From Aptenodytes patagonicus (taxonomy: Eukaryota > Chordata > Aves > Sphenisciformes > Spheniscidae): a DNA stretch of 64,000 bases. This document shows positions 21,950-33,547 of the stretch, one piece after another. Positions within the stretch are counted from its first letter, which is position 1. Each line of letters begins with the position of its first letter. The stretch is taken from contig NC_134981.1 of assembly GCF_965638725.1 (NCBI RefSeq), positions 41,568,849 through 41,632,848 on the forward strand. Direction: 5' to 3'. The translations under genes and the position numbers were made by a program. The notes below the pieces were generated by a model that did no database searches, was not told the DNA's origin, and worked only from the letters and a program-made list of their open reading frames with translations.

Positions 21950-22290
21950 ACGTCTCTCCCTCTTCTCTGCCACCGCGAGCAGTGCTCAGTGAGAGCTCCC
22001 TGCACCGCGCGCCTAGTTACACCGAGCTGCAAAATCCGCGTGCCGGCAGCCATGGCGTTCTGGCATGGAATGTTTGCGTCTCCATAGTAACGCGATGCGT
22101 CCCCATGAGATGCCGCAGCAGCTGTAGTGGCTGCTCAGTGAGCTGTGCGCAGGGGCTGGAGAGCTGCCGGGCTGAGAGCGGCCGGGGTCTTTTTTACGCC
22201 CCCTTCTTCTATATCCCGGTCCCCTTGAGTTGCTAGGACCTTCCTCCCCCCTGTGGCTGGCACCGGGACCAAGATGCCTTTGAAGTAGGT
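21950..22290 (+). promoter_or_regulatory. CpG-rich region with RFX X-box, probable second promoter
   Basis: The segment is locally rich in CpG. GTCTCCATAGTAAC at 22,078-22,091 fits the X-box pattern GTHNYYATRRNAAC, bound by RFX factors that drive ciliary and sperm genes. It lies about 1.6 kb from CDC37L1 exon 1. In mammals the gene head-to-head with CDC37L1 is SPATA6L, a sperm-associated gene, which makes this its candidate promoter. Confidence 0.4.
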
Positions 22291-22330
22291 AGTAAGCTGC
22301 AGATTCACACCATGAAGTGGGAGCCACATC
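22274..22330 (+). pseudogene. Possible degenerate first exon of SPATA6L
   Basis: An ATG at 22,274 begins MPLK, followed by an in-frame TAG (22,286-22,288) and then VV. This weakly recalls the start of SPATA6L. The orientation and position downstream of the X-box fit the expected head-to-head neighbour. The match is only a few residues, no further exons were found, and it could be chance. Confidence 0.2.
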
Positions 22331-23309
22331 TGAGAGAAGGAGCAGGGAGAGCATGGATGAAGTTCAGGGATGGGGGAAAGGAGCTGGGGGAACGCCTGGT
22401 AATTCTACCTCTGATATAGGTACGGTAAGGTCGTAGAAATCTACCTTCAATGCTGCAGATCCCTGAAATGCAACACTCCTGTGAAATGCAAGAATATACA
22501 CACATATCTATGCATTTATAAATAGATGTGTGCACATATATATGTATGTACATACATACATATATGCACCATTGAAAAATTTCTGTCACCAAGAGCTCCT
22601 GGTGGAGTTCTCCATTTTATAACAGCTTGGTTTCTATTTGGGAATGAAAGTTAAGGGAAAACAAAAGTTTAAAGGATACTATGAGGCAGTACATTTGAGG
22701 GAATAATAACAACTGTAAATTTTACAGGGACACGTGCTTTTCTGTGCCCTAGGCAGTTCTGAAAGTCCCTTTTCAGAAGATCAGTTCTATAACTGCCCCT
22801 GGCACAACTGAAGACAGAATTAGATCTTATCTGGCACCCTTGCTGACAGCTTCAATAAAGAAGCTAAGGACCTACTAAACTCCTTTCTGAGAAAGAGGAT
22901 AGTTTTATAGACTGAGTTTGAGGCACGGGTGTAGGAGAGATTAGAGTAAAATAATTTTGTTTCACTGTAAATGTATTTTTTTTCTCAAGGTCATGTGTCC
23001 TGGTATGTTCCTGCCAGAGAAACATGACATTTATCTCAGTGTTTTATGTGCAACTTGATGAAGAATTAAACCCACTGCTATGAAGGAACACGTCTTTAAG
23101 ATTTTGCAGTCTTGAATTTTTATTGATAGCAGTGGTTATGGGAGGACAGACAATAGTATGTAAGGATACTTGCTCTGGATTTATTCTGTTTCAAATTTTT
23201 TTTTGTGGGGAAAAAATGTGTTCTAATATGGCTATCATCTGTTCAAGATTTGTATGACTTAAAGATCCAAATAAATGACTAATGCTTTTACTAACATTTT
23301 ACATTCCAT
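22331..23309. other. Unassigned unique sequence in spacer
   Basis: AT-rich, with a degenerate ACATATAT simple repeat at 22,500-22,565. No exon recognised. Confidence 0.5.
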
Positions 23310-23482
23310 CTTAAGCAGAGGAGAAGGATCACCTCCCTTGACCTGCTGGCAATGCTTTGTCTAATGCAGCCCAGGATACCATTAGCCTTCGTTGCAACAA
23401 GGGCACATTGCCCGATCATGTTCAATTTGGTGTCCACCAGGACCCCCAGGTCCTTTTCTGAAAAGCTGCTTTCCAGCTAGTC
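23310..23482 (-). mobile_element. CR1 fragment in spacer
   Basis: The reverse strand matches the CR1 RT C-terminal region ([16 protein letters not shown] block and the REVIL-like segment). It is cut off by the adjacent LTR. Confidence 0.75.
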
Positions 23483-24315
23483 AGTCACGGGCAAAACAGT
23501 TTTGTCCTGGGGAACTTTTACTTAATTTTAATTATTGTCAGTTAACAAACTTCCAATCACTGATTCAGGTATTGAGGAAAAAAGAGAACATAATCCAACA
23601 AACACTTAAGTAAACACCTTTCCTCCCCCTTCCCCAGTTCATCTTAAACCAAACACCTCCCCTCCCCCTTTCAAGTCTTAACTTCCCTTATTTTCACTGC
23701 GGCTTACACTTCGTCCCTCCCAATTCCTCTGCTGAGGTGATGGGCAGCTCAAGAGGTTGGGATTGTGTGAGTATTGGTTTCTTTCTGCCGTTCTTTGCTT
23801 CTTGTGGGTTTTCCTCTGCTGCTCTGTTTCTTAGTGTCCTTGCTCCAGTGTGGGTTGCCCATAGGCCACAGTCCCCTCAGAGGTGTACCTCCTTTGGAAT
23901 AGAGTGCCTCCTTCCAAGAGTGTGCCTCCAGCCGTGTCCTCAGCAGTCTCCTCAGCAGGGTATGTCCAGTCACATGCCTCCAAGAGCATCTCCTGCCCCC
24001 AGCGGCTGCCACTCTTCCTTCAATATGTTTGAGCAGAGGTGCCATGTGCTGCTCTGACTTACTGCAGTTGTGGTGCGCATTGGGTTGTTTACATCATTTT
24101 CAGAGCTGGCTGGAACCATCTGTGACTAACACATGGCAGTTCACAGCCTGCTTCCGCACAAATCACCGCTGCAGCCCCCTGCTACCAAACCCCTTTACTT
24201 TATGCCAAATACATTCTACCCTTTGCCTCTGTGAAACACATATTTAAGAACTGTTTGAACATACATCCATTATAAACTCTACTTTCAATGTCATCACAAT
24301 CTTAATATACATACA

Positions 24316-24907
24316 TGTTGTGGTTTAACCTCAGCCGGCAACTAAGCACCACACAGCCGCTTGCTCACTCCCCCCACAGTGGGATGGGGGAGAGAATTGG
24401 AAGGGTAAAAGTGAGAAAACTCATGGGTTGAGATAAAGACAGTTTAATAGGGAAAGCAAAAGCCACGCACGCAAGCAAAGCAAAACAAGGAATTCATTCA
24501 CTACTTCCCATCGGCAGGCAGGTGTTCAGCCATCTCCAGGAAAGCAGGGCTCCATCACGCGTAACAGTTACTTGGGAAGACAAATGCCATAACTCCGAAC
24601 GTCCCCCCCTTCCTTCTTCTCCCCCCAGTTTATGTACTGAGCATGACGTCACATGGTATGGAATATCCCTTTGGCTAGTTTGGGTCAGCTGTCCTGGCTG
24701 TGCCCCCTCCCAGTTTCTTGTGCACCTCCAGCCTTCTCAGTCGGTAGAGCATGGGAAGCTGAAAAGTCCTTGACTAGTGTAAGCACTACCTAGCAACAAC
24801 TAAAACATCCATGTGTTATCAACATTGTTCTCACCCTAAATCCAAAACACAGCACTGTACCAGCTACTAGGAAGGAAATTAACTCTATCCCTGCCGAAAC
24901 CAGGACA
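24316..24907 (-). mobile_element. Solo LTR nested in ERVL
   Basis: The reverse strand begins TGTCCTGGTTTCGGCAGGG and ends CCACAACA, the same family as the LTR of the intron-5 ERV. It is flanked by a perfect target duplication ataca (24,311-24,315 and 24,908-24,912). Confidence 0.92.
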
Positions 24908-25029
24908 ATACATTATAAACTCTACCTTTTGTCCTGGACATACACTTAGTAAAACTCTACCCTTTGCCCCAGGAACCAGATTACAGGCTTTAACATCATA
25001 CTAATCTGAACATATACCTATCACAAACT

Positions 25030-25870
25030 TCAGACCTTGTCCTCTACTCCATGATCTTCAGCCCATTCTTGGACGGTTTTGTTTTTGAAATGTCTTCTGT
25101 TATCCAATTCTAGCCTAAGCAGCATTCCACAGTGCAGATATGTTTGTTTATTCCCTTTAGAGCGTTCCTCACATTTGCTTTCCGAAGTGGGGAAAGTTTT
25201 AGCCACCCTTGTGATAGCTCTACCAATGTTGCTGGAGGGAAGGGGGCTTATGTGATGTACTTGCCAGGCTTCTCCAAACATCCATTTCTCCCATCGCACA
25301 TACTGTTTCATCATTTGTGCTTTCTGAGCGTGTCGTATTATTCCACTGATCTCCCACAGCCTAATTGCTTGTATTATGGTTTCCCAAGACAAGTCTAAAC
25401 CGTGTTCTCTCCTCCAGTAGTAAGTCCAATCACTCCTGGCAGTTTTGTGAGCCCACGTGGCTAAAAAATAGTTCTCCTTTATGCTCCCACCCCAAATCTA
25501 TGCTGGCAGGTTGAGCCAGCTGGTCAGCCTGGTTATAGTGTCTCTGTTCTTGAGATCCCTTTGAATTTGGGATAAGCACATTAACATGATGTTTTAAAGT
25601 GGGTCTTTCTTCAAGTAGCTTTTTTATTATTTCTATTCTTCTGCTGCCCAAATTAGGTTTCGTTACCACTGCCATTTATCACAATTCCATTCTTTCAGCC
25701 ATTTCCACACTGCATAAACCACCATCCAGGAGTCTGTATATACAAATATTTCATCCCTGCAGACTAGACAAAAGGGGTTAACATTGTAACAATATGTACA
25801 TACACTCATTGAAATTCCACCTCTTCCCCCTGCAAAGCTGATTACAGGGGCTAAAATCATCACGATTTGA
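25030..25870 (-). pseudogene. ERVL pol remnant (RNase H and integrase N-terminal part)
   Basis: IFVYTDSWMVVYAVWKWL matches the RNase H YTDSW region. Downstream are ADQLAQPASIDLGWEHKGE and a part with spaced His/Cys-like residues. Several stops and frameshifts are present, so no functional enzyme is encoded. Confidence 0.65.
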
Positions 25871-26030
25871 ACTTTTATCTATTACAAACTATCATTTGCC
25901 CCTGCAAAGCAGACTATAGGGGTTAACACCACAACAACCTGAACAGTTATCTGTTACAAACTCCATCGCTTGCCCCTGCAAGTTAGATTATCAAGGTTAG
26001 CATCAGAATAATCTGAATACTTATTAAACA
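25780..26030 (-). repeat. Degenerate tandem repeats of about 70 bp in ERVL
   Basis: Three to four units built on CTTGCCCCTGCAAAGCAGA and a TTACAAACT core. Similar units lie on the other side of the pol remnant (24,913-25,040). Confidence 0.65.
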
Positions 26031-27284
26031 TACCGATGCTGGGGGCGAAATCGATAGCCCAGCTCAAGTGCATCTACACCAATGCACGCAGCATGGGCGG
26101 CAAACAGGAGGAGCTGGAAGCCATTGTGCAGCGGGATAGCTATGACTTAGTCGCCATCACAGAAACATGGTGGGGTGACTCTCACGATTGGAGTGCTGCA
26201 ATGGATGGCTACTCTTTGCTGGGTAAAAAACTGGCTGGACGGCCGGGCCCAGAGAGTTGTGGTGAATGGAGTTCAATCCAGTTGGCGGCTGGTCACAAGC
26301 GGTGTTCCCCAGGGCTCAGTTTTGAGGTCAGTTCTGTTTAATATCTTTATCAATGATCTGGATGAGGGGATCGAGTGCACCCTCAGGAAGTTGGTGACAC
26401 CAAGTTGGGTAGGAATGTTGATCTGCTCGAGGGTAGGAAGGCTCTGCAGAGGGACCTGGACAGGCTGGATCGATGGGCCGAGGCCAACTGTATGAGATTC
26501 AACAAAGCCAAGTGCCGGGTCCTGCACTTGGGTCACAACAACCCCATGCAACGCTACAGGCTTGGGGAAGAGTGGCTGGAAAGCTGCCCGGCGGAAAAGG
26601 ACCTGGGGGTGCTGGTTGACAGCCGGCTGAACATGAGCCGGCAGTGTGCCCAGGCGGCCAAGAAGGCCAATGGCATCCTGGCCTGTATCAGAAACAGTGT
26701 GGCCAGCAGGAGTAGGGAAGTGATCGTGCCCCTGTACTCGGCAGTGGTGAGGCCGCACCTCGACTACTGTGTTCAGTTTTGGGCCCCTCACTGCAAGAAG
26801 GACATTGAGGTGCTGGAGCCTGTCCAGAGAAGGGCAACGAGGCTGGTGAGGGGTCTGGAGAACAAGTCTTATGAGGAGCGGCTGAGGGAACTGGGACTGT
26901 TTAGTCTGGAGAAGAGGAGGCTCAGGGGAGACCTTATTGCTCTCTGCAACTACCTGAAAGGAGGTTGTAGCGAGGTGGGTGTCGGTCTCTTCTCCCAAGT
27001 AACTAGCGATAGGACGAGAGGAAATGGCCTCAAGTTGCGCCAGGGGAAGTTTAGATTGGGCGTGAGGAAAAATTTCTTTACTGAAAGAGTGGTTAAACAT
27101 TGGAACAGGCTGCCCAGGGAAGTGGTGGAGTCCCCATCCCTGGAAGTATTTAAAAGATGTGTAGATGAGGCGCTTAGGGTCATGGTTTAGTGGGCATGGT
27201 GGTGTTGGGTTGACGGTTGGACTCGATGATCTTAGAGGTCTCTTCCAACCTTAATGATTCTATGATTCTATGATTCTAAGTCCT
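26031..27284 (+). mobile_element. CR1 with internal EN-RT deletion
   Basis: It starts at the ORF2 start ([19 protein letters not shown]), keeps about 60 endonuclease codons, and then jumps at GGCTAC/TCTTTGCTGGGT to the late RT region. It continues to the complete 3' end with ATGATTCT repeats. It has a 4 bp deletion in the RT catalytic motif at about 26,392. Confidence 0.9.
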
Positions 27285-27868
27285 TCTGTGTTCACAAACA
27301 GAAGGTCCAGCAGGGCGCCTTCCCTATTTGGCTCACTCACCAACTGTGTCAGGAAGTTATCTTCCACACAATCCAGGAACCTCCTAGACTGTTTCCTCTC
27401 CGCTGTATTTTATTTCCAGCAGACATCTGGTAAGTTGAAGTCCCCCATGAGAACAAGGGCTAGCGATCGTGAGACTTCTCCCAGCTGCTCATAGAATATT
27501 TCATCCGCCTTTTCATCCTGGTTTGGTGGTCTATAATAGACTCCCACCATGATATCTGCATTGTTGGCCTTTCCCCTGATTCTTACCCATAAACACTCGA
27601 CCCTTTCATCACAATCATCAAGCTCTGGACAGTCAAAACACTCCCTAACATACAGGGCTACCCCATCGCCTCTCCTTCCTTGCCTATCCCTTCTGGAGAG
27701 TTTATAGCCATCCATTGCAGCACTCCAGTTGTGCGAGTCATCCCACCATGTTTCCATGATTGCAACTATATCATAGTTTTCCAGCTGCACAATGGCTTCT
27801 AACTCCTCCTGTTTGTTGCCCATGCTGCGTGCATTGGTGTATATGCACTTCAGTTGGGACATATTCTG
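27285..27868 (-). mobile_element. CR1 endonuclease fragment
   Basis: About 150 open residues on the reverse strand (27,862-27,410), with NARSM, METWW, YRPPNQD and GDFNLPD endonuclease blocks. It is truncated at the junction with the forward CR1 at 27,285. Confidence 0.88.
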
Positions 27869-28489
27869 CTATACTTATAGCAGATTATGTGAGAGTCCAA
27901 TAGTCTCTGATCAGATTCTTTTAGATATTCCACAGATGGAGGGTTTCATGTTTAGCAGAGACATACAGCAATATACTTAAATCTTAATATATATTATTTT
28001 ATATACTTAAATCGCAATACAAGTAAAATTACACTTAGCAGTGTATAGCAATTGCAATATACAACTGAATCACAATACAAACATGATTCTCATTACTTGT
28101 AACTATAATATTCTCACCATCACAATGCTGGGCATCCCCAATTGCTGGGAAGAAATACGTGGGTTGAAACCAGCTCAAGCCTGTTCTCTTCAAAGTTATT
28201 TTTGGTTGTTGTTCTTTTTTTATACTCTATGTTGGGTTGAACCATGTATACCTCTCCCCGCTCCCCCCAGTGCTGGTCTTGCTAACTCAAGGAAGACATA
28301 TATTAAAATTCTTCTTCTGATTAACTTAGGGACAAACAGTTACACAGGCAGTTGTTTCACTCAGCTGATGTAGTTGTTCATCTAGAACAAAGGCCACCCT
28401 CCGGTCCCCTCTGTGTTGAGTTAAGTTCAGCTTCCTTTGCAACAACTGTGGTCAGTCACTCCCTACATTCTTCCCTGAGCTTCATGAGC
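27869..28489. other. Unassigned AT-rich stretch
   Basis: No gene or known element recognised. It could be ERV internal sequence. Confidence 0.4.
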
Positions 28490-28909
28490 ACATTGCCCTT
28501 GCCAAGAGATTCCCCTGCAGCCCGTGGAGAGGACCACACTGGAGCAGATATTCACACTGCCGCCAGTGGCGGACCCCATGCCAGAGCATGTGGATATTTT
28601 CTGACAGGAACTGTGGCCAGGAGTCAGGAATGAAGTTGAGCCTGGGAAGAAGGGGTTCAGGTGGAGGGAAGGTGTATTTAGTTTTTGTCTTTCTCACCAT
28701 CCATCTCTATTTTAATTGGCAATAAATTAAATTAATCTTCCCCAAGTCAAGTCTGCTTTGCCCATGACAGTAAATCATAAGTGATCTCCCTGTCTTTATC
28801 TCAACCCACGAGCTTTTCCATTGTATTTTCTGCCCATGTCCTGCTGAGGAGGGAGCATGAGAGCGCGGCTGGGTGGGGTCTGGCAGCCAGCCATGGTCAA
28901 CACACCATA
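28490..28909 (+). repeat. 3' part of an ERVL-type LTR
   Basis: Contains the CTGCAGCCCGTGGAGAGGAC repeat, GGCAATAAATTAAATTAATC, CAACCCACGAGC and a GTCAACACACC end, as in the solo LTR at 35,034-36,121. The 5' half is missing. Confidence 0.82.
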
Positions 28910-29620
28910 AACATGAAGCAAAATGTGAGATCAGCAAGATATTCTCTTAAATTTCACGTGAAACAAGATACTTATAATTTGTTACTAGTAATAGAATGGT
29001 GCTAATACAACAATTGATATTACCATTTATCTCAAAGAAATCTTCTTAAAAAATATTTGTCAGATTCTGCTATTTCCAATACAGAAGGACTGCTCACAGA
29101 AGAAAGTACTGTACAGAATGAAGAAGTGGCAATGTCTGGATAAGGGAGGCAGTACATGATCACATATGTAGAATTTACAGTAAGTGATTACTCCCTTGAG
29201 TAGAAAACACCTTTGAAGAAAAGGGTTTCTTGATTTCTTTGTTCTTCACAGACAGATGTCTTTGTTTGTCAAATTACTTATTATTTCAGTCAAGAATTCT
29301 TTTTTCAAAAGGTCCTCATCCAAAGTCCATTCAAACGAATAGAGATAGTTCTGTTACTTTAAGGGCGGGTTGGATGAATCCCTTTTGTAGTATGAAGTTA
29401 TATCACTTTTTCATACTTCATCTGATCTGCTCTGTGCCATAGTCATAATCTAATAAGCATATTGGGAAATGGCAATAAAGCCATTCAATCAAGACAGAGC
29501 TTGTGCCTTTCTGTTCTGAAAAGTGAGTGTATAAATACATCCTTCTTACTCATATATGTTTCTTTAGGGTACCCAGAAATTTCAGCATTGTGTGTTTAAA
29601 GAACAATCTCACAATGGTAG
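28910..29620. other. Unassigned unique sequence
   Basis: AT-rich; no gene or repeat recognised. Confidence 0.45.
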
Positions 29621-30037
29621 TGTGGTGGATTGACCTTGGCTGGCCGCCAGGTGCCCACCAAGCTGCTCATCACTCCCCCTCCTCAGCAGGACAGGGGGAG
29701 AAAATAAGATGAAAAAAACTCGTGGATTGAGATAAAGGCAGTTTAATAAAGAAAAAGCAAAGGCCATGCACGGAAGCAAAGGAAAACAAAAAGATTTATC
29801 CTCAACTTCCCATCAGCAGGCGATGTCCAGCCACTTCCTGGGAAGTATGCATAGTGGTTGCTCTGGAAGAGAAACACCTTAATAACGAATGCCCCCTCTC
29901 CTCCTCCTTTCTCTTAGCTTGTGTTGCTGAGCACGACGTCATGTAGTATGGAATATCTCTTTGGTCAGCTTGGGTCAGCTGTCCTGGCTATGTCCCCTCC
30001 CAACCTCTTGCCCACCCCCAGCCTACTGGCCTTTGGG
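29621..30037 (-). repeat. LTR truncated at the palindrome boundary
   Basis: The plus strand starts TGTGGTGGATTGACC, the reverse of an LTR end. It contains GTTTAATAAAG and GCACGACGTCATGTAGTATG, and stops at 30,037 where right-arm identity begins. A related partial LTR is at 63,313-63,697. Confidence 0.75.
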
Positions 30038-31019
30038 TGTGTCTGCAAGTGGCATGGGCCCCAAACTCCCCAGAGCTCTGCTCACTTCAGCTATTGGCTG
30101 TATCCCAGCAGCTCTGGTTTCTCAGCACCATCATAGCCACTTCAGGGGCATCTCCCTGGGGTGGCAGCTGTAGGTGTCCTGCATTTCTATAATTTCACTC
30201 TGAGTAAAGGACTGCTGAGTGCTCACACTCTGGGGAGCAATGCTCCCATTTCCATAGGTCTGCTTAAACACTTTAACTTTCAAAGTCACTCCAATTATTC
30301 CAATCCCAGGCCGTGCCAGGTCTGAGTGTTGCCTGTATTCTCCACCAATACATTCATAGGCAAAACAGTCTCGACTCAGGGAATTTTACTTCATATAATT
30401 TATTGCCAATTGACACAAACTTAATTACTGATTCAGTATTGAAGGAAGAAAACATAAACCATTAAACACTTAGGGAAACACTTTTCCTCTCCCTTCCCCA
30501 GACTCAGCTTCAGTCAAACACCTCTCCTCCCTTCTTCTAAGTATCAACTTCCCTTGTTTTTGTCAGGTTACCCTCAGTCCCTAACAATTCCTTCGATGTG
30601 GTGACAGGTGGCACAGAAGGTTGGGGTTGTTGTGTAATAGTTTCTTTCTACTGTTCCTTGCTTCTTACTCTGGGGTCTTCCACAGGCTGCAGTCCCTTTG
30701 GGGATGTGCCTGCTCTGGCATGGAGCACCTCCTTCCAAGGGTGCATCTCCAGCCATGTCCCCAGCAATGTCTTTTTCCATGTGTCCGATCCATTTTTCTT
30801 CCTCCAGCAGCTGCTGCTCATCTCTTAAATATGCTTGAGCAGAGATGCCATGTGCTGCTCTGACTGGCTGAAGTTTTGGCATGCGATGGGTTGTTTACAT
30901 CAGTTTCAGAGCTGGCTGGAACCGGCTGTGACTGGCACAAGGCAGTTCATGGCCTCCTCCCATATAGGTCACCCCTGCAACCCACTGCTACTGAAACCCT
31001 GCAATTTATACCTAATACA
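30038..31019 (-). mobile_element. Truncated ERVL at inner edge of right arm
   Basis: Mirror of 16,819-17,800: the LTR (30,334-31,019) plus about 300 bp of internal sequence. The rest of the element and its other LTR are missing here but present on the left. Confidence 0.85.
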
Positions 31020-31147
31020 CCCACACTAACAGTTGAGCATTTTACAAGAGCTGGAGTTTAGGAGTTACTTAAACGTTCTCATGATTGAAAAATAAACACC
31101 GATACAGTGCATTTCTCTGTAGGTGAGAAATCTTCTCTAAATAACTA

Positions 31148-32083
31148 AATTATAGTCATAGAACAAACTAGGTTGGAAGGGATGTTTGGAGGTCTCAAGT
31201 CCAACCTCCTGCTCAAAGCGGGTTGCTCAGGGCCTTGTTCAGTTGAGTTCTGAATATCTCCACAGATAGAGTTTTCACAACTTCTCTGGGCTCCTGTTCC
31301 AGGGTTTGACCACCCTCCTGGAAAAAAACTAACTGGAATTGCCCTTGTTGCAGCTTGTGTCCATTGCCTCTCATCCTGTCCCTGTGCACCTCCAAGAAGA
31401 GTCTGACTCCATCTTCTCCACATTCTCCTATTAAGTAGTTGTTGACAACAATAAGATTCCTCTTGAGTCTTCTCTTGTGAAGGCTGAACAAACCCAGCTC
31501 TCTCAGCCTCTCCTCATATGTCACATGCTCCAGGCCATGACCATCTTAGTAGCCCTCTGCCGGACCTGCTCCAGTATGTCCATGTCTGTCTAGTACTGGG
31601 GAACCCAGAAGTGGACACAGCACTTCATGTGTGGTCTCACAACTGCCGAACAGAGGGGAAGGATCCCTTTCCTGGAACTGCTGGCTACACTCTCGCTAAT
31701 ACAGCCCAGGATGCAGTTGGCCTTCCATGCTGTAAGGGCACACTGCTGCCTCATGTTCAACTTGTTGTCCACCAGGACCCCCCGGGTCCTTTTCTGCAAA
31801 GCTGCTTCATAGCCAGTCGGCCTCCAGCCTGTACTGTTGCGTGGGGTTATTCCAGATGCAGGACTTGGCATTTGCCCTAGTTGAACTTCATGGGGTCCCT
31901 CTCAGCTCATTTCTTCAGCCTATCCAGGTCCCTATAAATAGTAGACTGGCCCTTCAGCATATTGACCACTCCCCCCCAATTTGGTATAATCCACAAGCTT
32001 GTTGTGTGCACTCCATCCCATTCTCTAGCTTCTTACTTAATAAAGATGTTATACAGTATCAACCCCTGAGGGATGCCACTGGA
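31148..32083 (-). mobile_element. Old CR1 fragment (right arm)
   Basis: Mirror of 15,755-16,690 with the same frameshifts. Confidence 0.87.
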
Positions 32084-32177
32084 AATCAACCAATGATTGG
32101 ACTTTATACCACTAATCACCACCTTGCGAGCCTGGCAGTCACTTGCTACAAAAGCCAGGGTCTAAATGAACACAGAG

Positions 32178-32303
32178 GATAGCCAATGAATGATGGGCAG
32201 GGAGAATGACCACTGAAAGAATGGATATGGAGAATGACCGACAAATTATGGATAGGAAGAATACTGTGGGACTAATGGACAGGGAGAATGGCCAATGAAT
32301 AAC
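32178..32303 (-). repeat. Imperfect minisatellite (right arm)
   Basis: Mirror of 15,535-15,660. Confidence 0.65.
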
Positions 32304-32792
32304 GAACATGAAGAATAGATTCTGACATATAGGTAGGGTAATACTTCACAAACTTGAACAGTATGGAGAGCCTTTCAGTATAATTGCTATACCTGCAGAT
32401 GTAATGTGTCTAGAGCCTTTTCTTACCCCTATACCTTTTGCCAGCACTATGTACTGTTTAAATATTTTTAATGTAATTTAGAACTGGTGAAAGACCATGC
32501 AACTTTTGTGTATTGCAGAACTGGAATGCAAACCTCACAACTCTGTCCCCTCAGTGTGGCTCAGTTAAGTTCAGTAGAGTCAGGTGAGACAATTCTCTCT
32601 CTAGTAATTTCTTGGTCTTTTTGGCTAAAGTTGTTGGTTAGGAAGCTAGCCATGGCCCAGGCGGAGTTTTTAAGTTAATATTGGCCCAGACAAGGGTTGC
32701 TCTCTAATTTGATAGAGAGTCCTCTCCAAACAGCTGATAGATAGGAATTACTTTCTGCTGCTGCTACTCTAAGATTAGATCCAAATTTATGA

Positions 32793-32953
32793 TATAGAAT
32801 CATAGAATAGTTTGGGTTGGAAGGGACCTTTAAAGGTCATCTAGTCCAACCCCCCTGCAATGAGCAGGGGCATCTTCAACTAGATCAGGTTGCTCAGAGC
32901 CCCGTCCAACCTGACCTTGAATGTTTCCAGGGATGGGGCATCTACCAGAGGAA
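32793..32953 (-). mobile_element. CR1 3' tail fragment (right arm)
   Basis: Mirror of 14,885-15,045. Confidence 0.85.
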
Positions 32954-33547
32954 AACAGTTCTCTGTCCCTTTACTATGTTTGTCTTGGCTACAACTGTGC
33001 GAAACACTGTACGTTTGTCACAGCTACAAGTTTTTGGGTATATTTGTACAATAGTCAAATGTATGAATACAGCACGTGACAAAATGTTGAACTGGTCTCA
33101 AATCAACTTGGGTGTTTTAATGTGCTAGTAGTGGCTTTCCCCAGTAGATGTACAGGGAATCCTGGGACCAGAGGATATACTTCCACAAGTAGCTCCCAAC
33201 AGCTTCACTACTATTGATAGCCAAGCAAGTTAAACTGGAGCTAGATATGTCTACATTTGCTACAAGCACACCTCCAAGTGCGATGCAGGCAAGGGCCAAG
33301 AGCCCCAGTCTTTTTCATCTTGACAAACTCACTTATGAGCCAGGCCCCTTTACAGTTTTTACTAAAACGTGGCTCTGTAGATGTCCAATACATGGGAGTA
33401 GGAAAACTTTTATACTGACTGTACCCATTTTTTATTGGGGGGGGGAAAGGATTTTTGCTGAAAATAATATGACCTAAATTCTTTTTATGTGTTTGTATAC
33501 TTCATTTTCCCAAAGCCAGAGCATGATCTCTCATAATTCCCCCATGA

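Larger units (their letters stand above)
23483..26030 (-). mobile_element. Reverse-oriented ERVL with pol remnants
   Basis: An LTR (23,483-24,213) of the same type as 19,054-19,780 is followed, on the reverse strand, by internal sequence. The internal part has tandem repeats of about 70 bp and RNase H/integrase remnants. It is interrupted by a solo LTR at 24,316-24,907 and truncated at 26,030 by a CR1. Confidence 0.78.
17801..30037. other. Spacer between the palindrome arms
   Basis: This 12.2 kb stretch is not part of the arm-to-arm identity. It holds the remainder of the ERVL-like element cut by the boundary, the candidate CDC37L1 exon 1 and promoter, a second CpG-rich region, a reverse-oriented ERVL with a nested solo LTR, two CR1 pieces, and LTR fragments. 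Related LTRs occur on both sides of the spacer in opposite orientation (19,054-19,780 forward and 23,483-24,213 reverse), but they are not near-identical like the arms. Confidence 0.9.

Noticed and set aside
22480..22570. ACATATAT-rich stretch as a regulatory element
   Set aside because: It is a degenerate simple repeat with no further support.
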